A stretch of DNA of 64,000 nt from Malachius bipustulatus (Eukaryota; Arthropoda; Insecta; Coleoptera; Melyridae). The position numbers and the translations under genes were made by a program. Shown piece by piece: positions 1 to 10,940 of the stretch; the stretch's first letter is position 1; every line of letters starts with the position of its first letter. Under the pieces are notes generated by a model that worked only from the letters and a program-made list of their open reading frames with translations, did not search any database and had not been told where the DNA came from. The DNA is taken from assembly GCA_910589415.1 (NCBI GenBank), contig OU342638.1, forward strand, positions 34,445,579-34,509,578, read 5' to 3'.

Positions 1-400
1 GTAAGACAATAACCTAAGCGATTTATTGCCGAAACTTTGTCGCAATTTAATATAAAAATAAGACATCGATGATGAATAATGCATGGGAATGGGAATCAGA
101 AAAAAGTAATTTAAATTTTTCGATTTTAATTAATTTATTTCTTATCGATTACGATTGAATGTCGATACCTAGTAATTCTATAAATTTATTGAGAAAAATC
201 TCGAATCCAATTAAATTCATTCTTGTTTATTTTCTTTTGAATATGGATAACTGCACTAAAATTAAATACATAATCTCCCTCTACTTTAGCAAGCACAATT
301 CTTTATCGTATAAAATAGGGTAGAACGATATCTCGATTAAGTACAGCTGTCCTGAAACTTCTAGAAAACTTTAAATTTCACACTTGTTTTTTGTTACCTA
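1..400. other. AT-rich DNA, nothing recognised
   Basis: There is no ORF of useful length, no RNA-gene signature and no repeat unit that I can align to the neighbouring array. Confidence 0.5.
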
Positions 401-479
401 CCATTGAAAAAAAAATAACACAATTTCTGGTCGGTTGTCTAAAAATGAATGGAAACTCCTAATTTCACTTATTTTTCGA

Positions 480-1000
480 GAATCAAATAATTTATTGTTT
501 AGGAAAAAAATACAAATATGGCAACATAGCTACTAGTTCTGAAAACTATCGCAAGTAATTTTTTTGTGGAATTTTGAATAAATAAAATTTCTTCAAGTTT
601 GAGGGTCGCTTTTTCATTTTTTTGAGTTTTATGGTGTCGCTTAGTTTTTTTTTAAACCAAATAATTGTATTTTTGATATTAAGAAAAATATGAAACCCTA
701 AGATTGAATTTGATTTTGGGGAATTATCATGAAATGTGACTAGTGGGAGACTAAATAAGGCTGTAGCTATGTCAAGGAAAATAATTCAAATCTGGCAGCA
801 CTGTTCTTAAATTTGAAAGCTGTCAAAGCATTTTTTCCATCACGTTAAAAATTTTTTGTAATTGTTAAGAGCCTTTTAGTTTTTTTTTCAAAAATGAATA
901 GAAAAATTTTCATATAATAATATAAAAGTGAATTTTATTTAGGGATAAAATTACAAATCTGACAACACTGCTTTCAATTTTACGCTGCTAAATCATTATT
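480..1000 (-). repeat. Inverted arm of the 0.4-3.7 kb tandem repeat
   Basis: Read on the minus strand, this stretch has the same order of motifs as the array to its right: gacacc-aaaa, aaaagcgaccc, cttgaagaaattta, then ttgccagat followed by a run of t and ccc. Two to three diverged units are visible, around positions 520, 790 and 955, where the + strand reads tggcaaca, tggcagca and tgacaaca. The array is therefore an inverted pair of tandem arms that meet near 1.05-1.13 kb. Confidence 0.6.
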
Positions 1001-1860
1001 TGGCATCGGGTGCAAATAAATTAAATTTCCAGAAGGTACCTTAACTGATTTCTTTATAAATTTTTCTAGACTTTCTGGGATAAATAATTTTAAAAAAGTT
1101 TTTTGTTAAAATGACCTGAAGATAAAAGACATCAAAAAACTCTCAAAAATTGAAACAGCGACCCTTATTTTATTTAAAATGCTACACAAAAATTAACGCA
1201 GCGACAGCTATTAGAATTGGGGGCAATGTTGCCAGATTTTTATTATTTCCCTAAACGAAATCCTTGACATAGTTTCAACCTAATTTATTCTCAATTAAAA
1301 TATTTCATCATAATTCCCCTATAATCTAATTATTGAATCTTAGAGTTTCACCTAATTTTTTCTAAGATAAAAAATAAAATAATTTTTTAAAAGTTTTTTA
1401 TTGAAATGAACTGAAGATAAAAGTCACCAAAACACTTCAAAATTGTAAAAGCGACCTTTGAAAAATCGTCAAGAAATTTAATTCATTTAAAATGCCACAA
1501 AAATAACCTTGCAACAGTTTTCAGAATTAGTAGCAATGTTGCCAGATCTATATTTTTTCCCTAAACAAATTCCTCGACATAGTGTCAAGTCAACCTAATT
1601 TATTCTCCCACACCAGTAATATTTCATGATAATTAACCCAAATTCTAATTGAATCTACGAGTTTCATCTGATTTTTTAAGATCAGAAATCAATTTTTTTC
1701 GTTTTTGAAAATATGGCCTAAAAATAAAAGACACCAAAAACATATCTAAAATTGAAAAAGCCACCGGTAAACTTGAAGAAATGTAATTTTTCAAAAAGCC
1801 ACAAAAGATAACGTTGCCAAAGTTTGCAAAATAATTAGTAGCAATGTTGCCAGATTTATA

Positions 1861-2285
1861 TTACCATCATACTCGTTGAGTCAAAATTTTGACAGGTGTC
1901 ACTTTACAGAGCTAAAAACTATTTTTTTGAATAGTCTAATACTTCATCTTTAAAAAAGGTGCTCTTAATTTATTTCGGTAAAACTAACGGTTTTTGAGAT
2001 AAATCGGTTTTTAGGAATGCGAAACACTAAAAAGTTACTAATGCTAAACACAAACAGGTAAAAATCAGGTTCTTGTTGATAAACCTACCTACACAATGGA
2101 TTGCTATTGACGGAACTTGGTCAAAATTCGCATAAAAGTCGATTTATCTTGAGAACCGCTAGTTTTATCGAAATAAATTAAGAATATCTTTTGTGAAGAT
2201 GAATGACCAGCGTATTTAAAAAATAAGTTTTCAGCTCTGTAAAATGACACCTGTCAAAACTTTGACACAATGAGTGTGGTGGTAA
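1861..2285. mobile_element. Fold-back (inverted-repeat) element, ~425 bp
   Basis: The left part (ttaccatcatactcgttgag, then ttgacaggtgtcac and ttacagagct) reappears as its reverse complement at the right end (ending tgtggtggtaa). The arms are about 170-200 bp each. They share further blocks such as cttaatttatttcg and aaaactaacggtt. It interrupts a unit of the surrounding array. No ORF is present, so it looks like a non-autonomous MITE-like element, family unknown. Confidence 0.6.
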
Positions 2286-2561
2286 AACCGTTCCTGACTT
2301 CCTTGAGGACGTCAAACATCTACTCTGATATGGCTTAATGAGTCATTACAGCCTCTATAAAAAAATAAAAATTTAATCAAAATATACAGGTCGGTTCAAA
2401 AGTTAGAGCCAAAAAAGTAAATTGCGGGGCACCCTTTTAGGGCTCCATATCTCCGTTTGGGGACACTTTAGGAAAAATTTTTTTATGACAGACTAGGTTT
2501 TTTTTTGACCTACCCTGTATGCTCCCGAGAGATTAGGAGGTACTTACCGGACACCCTGTAT
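2286..2561. mobile_element. Remainder of the insertion in the array, unclassified
   Basis: The sequence between the fold-back element and the resumption of the array at about 2562 (tttttccctaaacgaaat) is foreign to the ~310 bp unit. It contains tacaggtcggttc near 2386 and ends ggacaccctgta. The acaggGTG / CACCCTGTA type of end also borders the fold-back elements at 18.3 and 20.1 kb, so it may be a second nested element. Confidence 0.4.
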
Positions 2562-3720
2562 TTTTTCCCTAAACGAAATCCTTGACAGTTTCATTTCAAC
2601 CTAATTTATTCTCCCACCAGTCATTTTTCATGATAATTACTGTAAATTCTAATTGAATCTTAGGGTTTCATATGATTTTTTTAAATCAAAAATGATTTTT
2701 TTTTTTAAATATGGCTTAAAGATAAGACACCAAAAAACCTCTCTAAATTTGAAAGAGCCCCCAGTAAATTTCAAAAAATTTAATTTATTCAAATATCACA
2801 AAAGATAACCTGTTTAAATTTTTTTCCCAAATAATTAGTAACAATGTTGCCAGATTTATATTTTATCCCTAAGCGAAATTTTTACTCCCCTAAATTCGAA
2901 TTGAATCTTTGGGTTTCATCTAATTTTTTAAGACCAAAAATATTTTATTTTTTATTTTTAATAAAATCACCTGAAGATAAAAGATTAAAAACTCTTAAAA
3001 ATTCACAAGCGACCCTAAAACTTGAAGAAATTTAATTGATTCAAAATGCCACAAAAAATTGAAAGCATTGTTGTCAAATTCGTAAAAATGCTTTTACAGC
3101 TTTCAGATTTAAAAACAATGTTGCCAGATTTGTATTATTTTATTACCCTAAACGAAATCTTGGGCATAGTTACGTTACAACCTAATTTAAATCTTTGGGT
3201 TTCATGTAATTTTCTTAATAAGATCAAAATTTTTTTAAGTTTTTTATTAAAATGACCTGGAGATAAACGACACAAAAAAAAACTCTTAAAAATTGAAAAA
3301 GCCACCCCTTAAATGTGAAAACTTCAACAAAATGCTACAGAAGTAACGATGTTACAGCTTTCAGAATGGGGAGCTATGTTGCCAGATGTTGCCAGATTTT
3401 TTCCCTAAAACGTTTTTTTGACACGGTTGCAATCTAATTTAGTCTCCTACCAGTAATTTTTATGATAATTTTCTCAAAGTCTTATTGAATCTTGTGGTTT
3501 TCTATGATTTTTTTTACGATCAGAAATAAAAAATAAATTATAATTTTTTTTTAATGTTAATAGAGTGACCTGAAAATAAGTTGGCCGCAAATAAATGTAA
3601 AAAATTGAATAAGAGACCTGCAAACTTCAATTTTAAATATCACGAAAGATACCGTTGGGACAGCTTTCCGAATTAGGAGCCATGTTGCCAGATTTCTATT
3701 CCTTCCTTAAATAACTTTTC

Positions 3721-5955
3721 TTGCTACTTTAAGTTCCAATAAGCCTCTTCCCTCTCACATTTGCAAGTCCAGCTTGCTAGAATATAATTTGTATACTTTT
3801 GTAGTACAATGGTCTCTAGAAGAGCCACGAAGTGCTGATGTTGGTGTACCTCAAGATTATAAGTTAGGACTTCCATAATTTAATAAAATTACATTCAAAT
3901 GATATGATCAATAATTAAGGAGCTTCAACTTGATTTCAACTTGAAGATTTCTTATACTTAATAAAAAAAACTGAGTATTTAATAAAATATTTCAAAAACC
4001 TCCTTTTAAGTAGGTATTCCAATAAATAAACAACCACGACTAGTTTAAGAAAACCATCACAGTGAATTAAAATTAGTAAATGATGCAACCCAAATTAAGT
4101 GATTCATTCAAAATAAAAGCTTGGAGCGATTGTTTTAGATCATGTATTGTCATTTTTTAATGATGATTAGGTATCCTAAAAAAATAGAACCATATAATTA
4201 TTATAATAATTCTCGACAAATTTCCTTCTGAGTCATTTTCATTTTGTCACCGATATTTTGATAAATGATGAAAAATAATTATTTTCATTAAAATGATCAA
4301 ATAATTTTTATATTAATAGGTAAGTAATATAATAAAGTTAGAACCGTCCATTTAAAGTAGACTACTACGGGTATATAATAGAACGCATCAAGGCTCAGTA
4401 AATATTTACACATAATAAAACTATAACCGAACAGTTATCATATTGTTAAAAGGGTATTATGATATTCCTATATCAAGGACGTAGTCGCGGTTCTGCAACT
4501 GTTACTGTTACTTTGGTTGGAATGTTTTAGGAAGTAAAAATTCGTGATGTAATAAGAAATGATTGTTTTATATTTATAGGCGTGTCTTCTTGTTCTTGTT
4601 GAATGAAATAGGTTAACTTAACACCGGCACCAACTCCAAACACCCAGCAGCACCTCTGCACCAACACCATAACGTTATTAATTGTATCTATAAATTCACG
4701 TTATAAAATCACGATATCTTTATTATTATTTTTCTACACTGGAATAAATTTAATTTAAATATTAGATACCTAGTGAAAAAATATGTTTAAAAATTATTGG
4801 GAAGTCTTGTTTTTTATTTTTCCCTCTTTTTTTTATAGTAGCTATCAGGATAAAATGATTGAAAACATACATGGAAATATCCTCGCTGTTTAAAGTGTTA
4901 CAAAACTGGACACTCCGAAAATTATTGTTGCTTTGCCAGTTATATCTCGTCTATTATGGAACTCTACAAGTTTCTTGTCATTTTCATAAAATGTGCCTTT
5001 TATTATTCTTCCCTTTTTATCAACAATTTTTTGATATAGGTATGTTTGTACAACACCTGTCAATGTGTCATATACACATATACAATATAGTGTCTATCTA
5101 TTATATAGTCTAGATTTTATCTAAAACGTGACAGAACTATACGTACACTATAAGGTAGGTACCAGTCTTTCTTCTAGCCCACTACTTTTTTACTTTTCTT
5201 TTCTTCAAAAACACCAACATATTATATGCTTCATCTTTATATTATACCTGTTGGAATTTGGAAACGAGTTATTAAAAATTTTTCTCCAATTAAAAATGAC
5301 AAAATATCAAATGTATGTATCACACATCCTGGATTAAAGTCGGAAGAGATCGGAAGAAAGCCTTTCGACACTTGATATTTTTTTCAAAAAGTCAGGTTTT
5401 CTGTCCGAAATGTGGAATTAAAAAAATGTGGATTCCACTTCCACAGAGAGAGATTAATGGTAATAATAAGATTGATGAATCCATCTTTATGCGTTCAAAA
5501 ACACTCATAGTGTCATCTATGATTCAAATCTGGTACTACTGATCTAGATGATGATGATGAATTATTACAGCATAGGTAACTGTAAATCGACTGATTTTGA
5601 TTGACTCGTCTATCTCAATATAATAAGAAATTTGGTCATAATTTGGATTTCTGCCTAATTGAAGTAGATGTTTATTTATTCTAGTCTTAAAAAATACTAA
5701 AAAAGGTTTGAAAAAATTTTGGTATAAAATTGTTTAGAAAAAAACATGTTCTTACAAATTCAAGAACCGTTAATACTTCTTGATGGATTTTAATTATTCC
5801 TTAAAACAAAAATATATTTAAATGTAATATTCGATCACATCAACTACTATGATATTTATTTTGCAGTCCTTAGAAATATCCTGGAAAAAAATTCCCAATT
5901 TTTTTCAAGATTATACCCTAAATTGTTCCAGTTTTAAGTCCCAGACAGATCATTT
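3721..5955. other. AT-rich intergenic DNA, nothing recognised
   Basis: Only short ORFs (75-84 codons at most) are present. None has a recognisable domain, and none has splice-linked partners that I can see. No repeat unit was found. Confidence 0.5.
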
Positions 5956-5959
5956 TATT

Positions 5960-8460
5960 TGAACCGCGAGACTTATATTTATTCTCTTTCTCGTCCACTT
6001 GCAGCCACATTATAAGTCTCTTCCGAGGAAATCGTGTCCAAAAGTCTCATTTTACAGCTTCTATCCAGCAGTTTGAACGATTATGCTCAAAATGGTTGCA
6101 GTTTCAACAGGTAAGTGAGACTGTTTAATTTGAACCGAGAGACACATTTCTGAGACTCATGTTTATTCTCTTCTCGTCCACTTTTAGCCAAATTATAAGT
6201 CTCATCCGAGGAAATCGTGTCAAAATGTCTCATTTTACAGCTTCTATCCAGCAGTTTGAACGATTATGCTCAAAATGGTTGCAGTTTCAACAGGTAAGTG
6301 AGACTATTTAATTTGAACCGAGAGACACATTTCTGAGACTCATGTTTATTCTCTTCTCGTCCACTTTTAGCCAAATTATAAGTCTCATCCGAGGAAATCG
6401 TGTCAAAATGTCTCATTTTACAGCTTCTATCCAGTAGTTTGAGCAATTATGCTCAAAATGGTTGCAGTTTCAACAGGTAAGTGAGACTATTCTATTTGAA
6501 CCACGAGACACATTTCTGAGACTCATATTATTTAACTCTTCTCGTCCACTTTCAATCAAATTATAAGTCTCATCCGAGGAAATCGTGTCAAAATGTCTGA
6601 TTTTATGGCGTTCTATCCAGCAGCAGTTCGAGCGATTATGCTCAAAATGGTTGCAGTTTCAACAGGTAAGTGAGACTGTTCAATTTGAACCGCGAGACAC
6701 ATTTCTGAGACTCATATTATTCTCTTCTCGTCCACTTTCAGTCAAATTATAAGTCTCATCCGAGAAAATCGTGTCAAAAAGTCTCATTTTTACAGCTTCT
6801 ATTCAGCAGTTTGAGCAATTATGCTCAAAATGGTTGCTGTTTCAACAGGTAAGTGAGACTATTCTATTTGAACCACGAGACACATTTCTGAGACTCATAT
6901 TTAACTCTTCTCGTCCACTTTAAATCAAATTATAAGTCTCATCCGAGGAAATCGTGTCAAAATGTCTCATTTTACAGCTTCTATCCAGTAGTTTGAGCAA
7001 TTATTCTCAAAATTGTTGCACTTTTAACAATTAAGTGAGACTATTTTACTTGAACCGCGAGACACATTTCTGAGACTCATATTATTCTCTTCTCGTCCAC
7101 TTTCAATCAAATTATAAGTCTCATCCGAGGAAATCGTGTCAAAATGTCTCATTTTACAGCTTATATCCAGCAGTTTGAGCGATTATATGCTCAAAATGGT
7201 TGCAGTTTCAACAGTTAAGTGAGACTATTTTATTTGAACCACGAGACACATTTCTGAGACTCATGTTTATTCTCTTCTCGTCCACTTTCAGTCAAATTAT
7301 AAGTCTCTTCTCAGGCAATCGTGTCAAAATGTCTGATTTTAAGGCGTTCTATCCAGCAGCAGTTCTAGCGGTTGTGCTCAAAATTGTTGCAGTTATAACA
7401 GTTAAGTGAGACTTTTTAATTTGAACCGCGAGACACATTCCTGAGACTCATATTTATTCTCTTCTCGTCCACTTTCAGACAAATTATAAGTATCATCCGA
7501 GGAAATCGTGTCAAAAAGTCTCATTTTACAGCTTCTATTCAGCAGTTTGAGCGATTATGCTCAAAATGGTTGCTGTTTCAACAGGTAAGTGAGACTATTC
7601 TATTTGAACCACGAGACACATTTCTGAGACTCATATTTAACTCTTCTCGTCCACTTTCAATCAAATTATAAGTCTCATCCCAGGAAATCGTGTCAAAATG
7701 TCTCATTTTACAGCTTCTATCCAGCAGTTTGAACGATTATGCTCAAAATGGTTGCAGTTTCAACAGGTAAGTGAGACTATTTAATATGAACCGAGAGACA
7801 CATTTCTGAGACTCATGTTTATTCTCTTCTCGTCCACTTTTAGCCAAATTAAAGGTCTCTTCCGAGGAAATCGTGTCAAAAAGTCTAATTTTACAGCTTC
7901 TATCCAGCAGTTTGAACGATTATGCTCAAAATGGTTGCAGTTTCAACAGGTAAGTGAGACTATTTAATTTGAACCGAGAGACACATTTCTGAGACTCATG
8001 TTTATTCTCTTCTCGTCCACTTTTAGCCAAATTAAAGGTCTCTTCCGAGGAAATCGTGTCAAAAAGTCTCATTTTACAGCTTCTATCCAGCAGTTTGAAC
8101 GATTATGCTCAAAATGGTTGCAGTTTCAACAGGTAAGTGAGACTTAATTTGAACCGAGAGACACATTTCTGAGACTCATATTTATTCTCTTCTCGTCTAC
8201 TTTCAGTCAAACTATAGGTCTCTTCCGAGGAAATCGTGTCAAAAAGTCTCATTTTACAGTTTCTATCCAGCAGGTTGAGCGATTATGCTCAAAATTGTCG
8301 CAGTTTCAACAGGTAAGTGAGACTATTTAATTTGAACAGCGAGACATTTTTCTGAGACTCATGTTTATTCTCTTCTCGTCCACTTTCAGTTAAATTATAA
8401 GTCTCATCCGAGGAAATCGTGTCAAAAAGTCTGATTTTATGGCGTTCTATCTAAGTGAGA
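5960..8460 (+). repeat. ~183 bp tandem array of exon-like modules (13 full units plus one truncated)
   Basis: Donor-like CAGgtaagtgagac or its derivatives recur at 6111, 6294, 6477, 6666, 6849, ~7033, ~7214, ~7400, 7585, 7767, 7950, 8133 and 8313. The spacing is 180-189 bp. Most units have the parts of a small gene exon in order: a pyrimidine-rich stretch ending tctcgtccactttcag (the AG is lost in some), a short leader with gaggaaatcgtgtcaaaATG, a short ORF, then the donor. ATG is AAG in some units. The best-preserved reading frame encodes MSDF(K/M)AFYPAAV followed by a hydrophobic stretch (units with ATG at 6593 and 7329). Other units carry small indels that shift the frame. The implied intron between modules is about 77 bp. 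It could be a duplicated first exon (leader plus signal or anchor peptide) or a satellite that arose from one. Confidence 0.7.
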
Positions 8461-9780
8461 CTATTTTCTTTCAATCGCGTGAGAAACTCCTGAGACTCAG
8501 CTTCTAATTCGCTTCTCTAGGTAAGTACTTTTATTTAGGTGATAAGATTTTATTGAAAGTCTCTTCTGAGGAAATCTTATAAGTGGGATTTTATAACATT
8601 AGATTTGACAGATTCTGAGTTCTGAACGATTCACATTTTTAAATTATTATCCTAAAAGAGAAGTAATTTGAGTGAAACACTTTCCAACGCCATCTCTTGC
8701 ACGGGGGCCATAACTCTTAAGTAATTGTTTGAACCATTCAGATTTCTGTAACTAATAATTTCAACGCTTGCAATTTCAACTTCACACTGCAGGTTCCTTT
8801 CTCTCCCGAGCAAGGTTGCCAAATCATGCATTAAATCCTTATATTGCGGTATAAAAGAACACCAGTTCTATTTTCTATTAATAACGTTGTAAATTTTGAT
8901 TTGACAACTGAAGCTACAATAATTTTCAACTTTGTTCTACAAAAACTTATCTAAATTACAGGAATTGTTATTATTATTGATCATAATTGAAAGAGGTTTC
9001 AATTCTGACGTATCATCGCTATCACCGCCCGAGACTAAGTTCCAAACCTTATCTCTCATTGAAATCTCCACTATTTCATCACAAGTGCATAGAGTAGTAT
9101 TTTTTTTCCTTCCATTACCTTCCTATATCTACATAGGCATAGGTACTTTATAACGGCAGGTAAATAAAAAAGAAAAAATTAAGATAATCGTTCTTTTGGA
9201 CTTTTTTTAAAATAGAAAATTTATACCCTCTCCAAATATTTTAGCCCCACTTATTGGAGGCATTTCCGGGCCCCAGGGACATGAATCATTATACCCAGTC
9301 CAGTATGTTATTCATTCAATCGTCCATTCATGAATGTGAGGCACTCGCATTCTGAAACAGCGTTTTCTCAAGAAAATCTCCTGAAACCTAACGGTAATTT
9401 TTTCAATAATTCCGTAAATATCGAACGAGACACACCCTGTATAGGCGCGCATTCCATTGATGGGAAATGCAAGTGGAAAAGTAAAAATGTGGGTCAACAA
9501 GTGTTATATTGCAAACTGCAAATCTTTTAAAGGAACCTGTTTAACGGTGGTGATGTGTTCCGCAGATATTATTTATCCGTTAATATCTCGATCACCGTTA
9601 CCAGAGTGTACAGTTATTGCGTACACTGGCAGTGTGTACGATACGTTACTAACAGTAACGGTGATAACGAGGGTTACGGAAGAACGGTGAAACGAGCGAA
9701 TCGCTCATCTCGAGTCTGTGCGCATTCTTTCAATCAATTCCTTGTACTTATAAGAAGAAAAAATTCGAAACGCTAAGCGC
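8461..9780. other. Non-coding DNA, array tail and hairpin
   Basis: Up to about 8610 there are decayed pieces of the exon-like array (gtctcttctgaggaaatct). Beyond that I see no gene. Near 9592-9665 the blocks atcaccgttac and gtaacggtgat form an 11 bp inverted repeat with a ~50 nt loop. A cacaccctgtata end-like motif sits at about 9427. Confidence 0.45.
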
Positions 9781-9905
9781 TGTCACGTCTTAACTTTCAA
9801 TTCGGCTGAGTTTTCTTTAAAAATTTAATATTTTCTTTATTTTCTACCAAATTTTCCTAGCAAGATATAATATGGATTTTTTTCTGTGCCCTGCTGATCT
9901 TATAG

Positions 9906-10275
9906 TTAGGAAAACAAATTTGGCGTCCGAGAAACTTCAAATATCTTCATAAATTTTGTGAGAACCAATTGGTTTTTTATTTCTCCACTGAAGCTACCCT
10001 GGGACGCGGGGTAGCGCAAGTAGAAGCGTAAGTAGAAACGAAAAAAGATGTTAAATTTATATGTATATAAGGAATAAGATAAAAAAATAAAAAAATACAC
10101 TGGCGCCCGAGCTTTAAAACTCACTTTTAAATCAAATAAGTTTTCTGTTAATATTAAGTTAAGATTGTTTCTTTCTTTGTTGAGTCTACCGGGAGCGAGT
10201 GTCACTTGTCACTTTCATCGCAGTTTCAAAGGAAATGAAAAATATACTGGCGCCCGAGAAACTTCAAATTTTCAA
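9906..10275 (+). repeat. Three copies of a TGGCGCCCGAG motif (PBS-like)
   Basis: tggcgtccgagaaacttc (about 9919), ctggcgcccgagcttt (about 10090) and ctggcgcccgagaaacttc (about 10250) lie within 350 bp. The first ten bases match the primer-binding site used by elements primed with lysine tRNA (TGGCGCCCGA). Diverged LTR/leader junctions of an LTR retroelement are one explanation. No gag or pol ORF is left here. Confidence 0.35.
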
Positions 10276-10940
10276 TGATACAAAAATTACTTTCAATTCA
10301 ACGCAATTTTAAGAAATTTTTGCGCATATCACTTGAAGAGATGACCTTTTGATGTTTCTGCTTGAATAGTAAAGAACAACATTGCCAGGTGGTACGCAAA
10401 TTAAATCCTCTTAGAGCCAAATTAGACAACACCGTATATACGTTAAAGATTTGGCGATCGTATTTGCATTACAAATTTCGTCCTAATTCTAAAGTCGAAG
10501 CACAATGATTGGTGCGACACTCCATGTTTAGATGAGACATAACTGTAACTACCTTTGATTGAAACGTTCAAATAATAATATTCTAAAATCGTTGAACAAA
10601 TAATAATTATATTCGCCTTTTTTTATTCAATAAAATTTTTATTTCATAAAAGGAAACATTTTTGCATTTACCTATATTATTGTTCAGGTATTTTTTCAAG
10701 CCCCTATACTACAGGGAAATCTGCTTTTAAATTTTTTATGCAGGAAAATTTACAGCCTGTAAGGTTTGAGACCCCCCCCCCTCCTAAATAGGACGTTAAA
10801 AAAATAGAATATGTGAAGATAGTCGGCGAGATATATTTTATAAAATTTAAATAAATAGTAAGGACATAAAAATTAAGTTTCTAGTTCTAGAACAATTTGG
10901 CAACGCAGTAAAATATATTTTAATAAAAAAGTGTAGTTGA
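10276..10940. other. AT-rich DNA, nothing recognised
   Basis: There is a C-tract near 10772 and otherwise plain AT-rich sequence. There is no gene signal. Confidence 0.45.

Larger units (their letters stand above)
1130..3720 (+). repeat. Tandem array, unit ~310 bp, 7 diverged copies
   Basis: The landmark atgttgccagat recurs near 1226, 1534, 1843, 2842, 3118, 3370 and 3681. Each copy is followed by a ccctaaacgaaat block, a gaatctt..gggtttcat block and an a-rich cctgaagataaaagacacc block. Intact neighbours are 308-309 bp apart. The gap from 1843 to 2842 is explained by an insertion at about 1859-2561. Copies differ at many positions, so the array is old. Short ORFs inside it are chance products. 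Confidence 0.75.

Noticed and set aside
5960..8460. CRISPR-like repeat-spacer array
   Set aside because: The whole ~183 bp unit is repeated, with no unique spacers, and the setting is eukaryotic.
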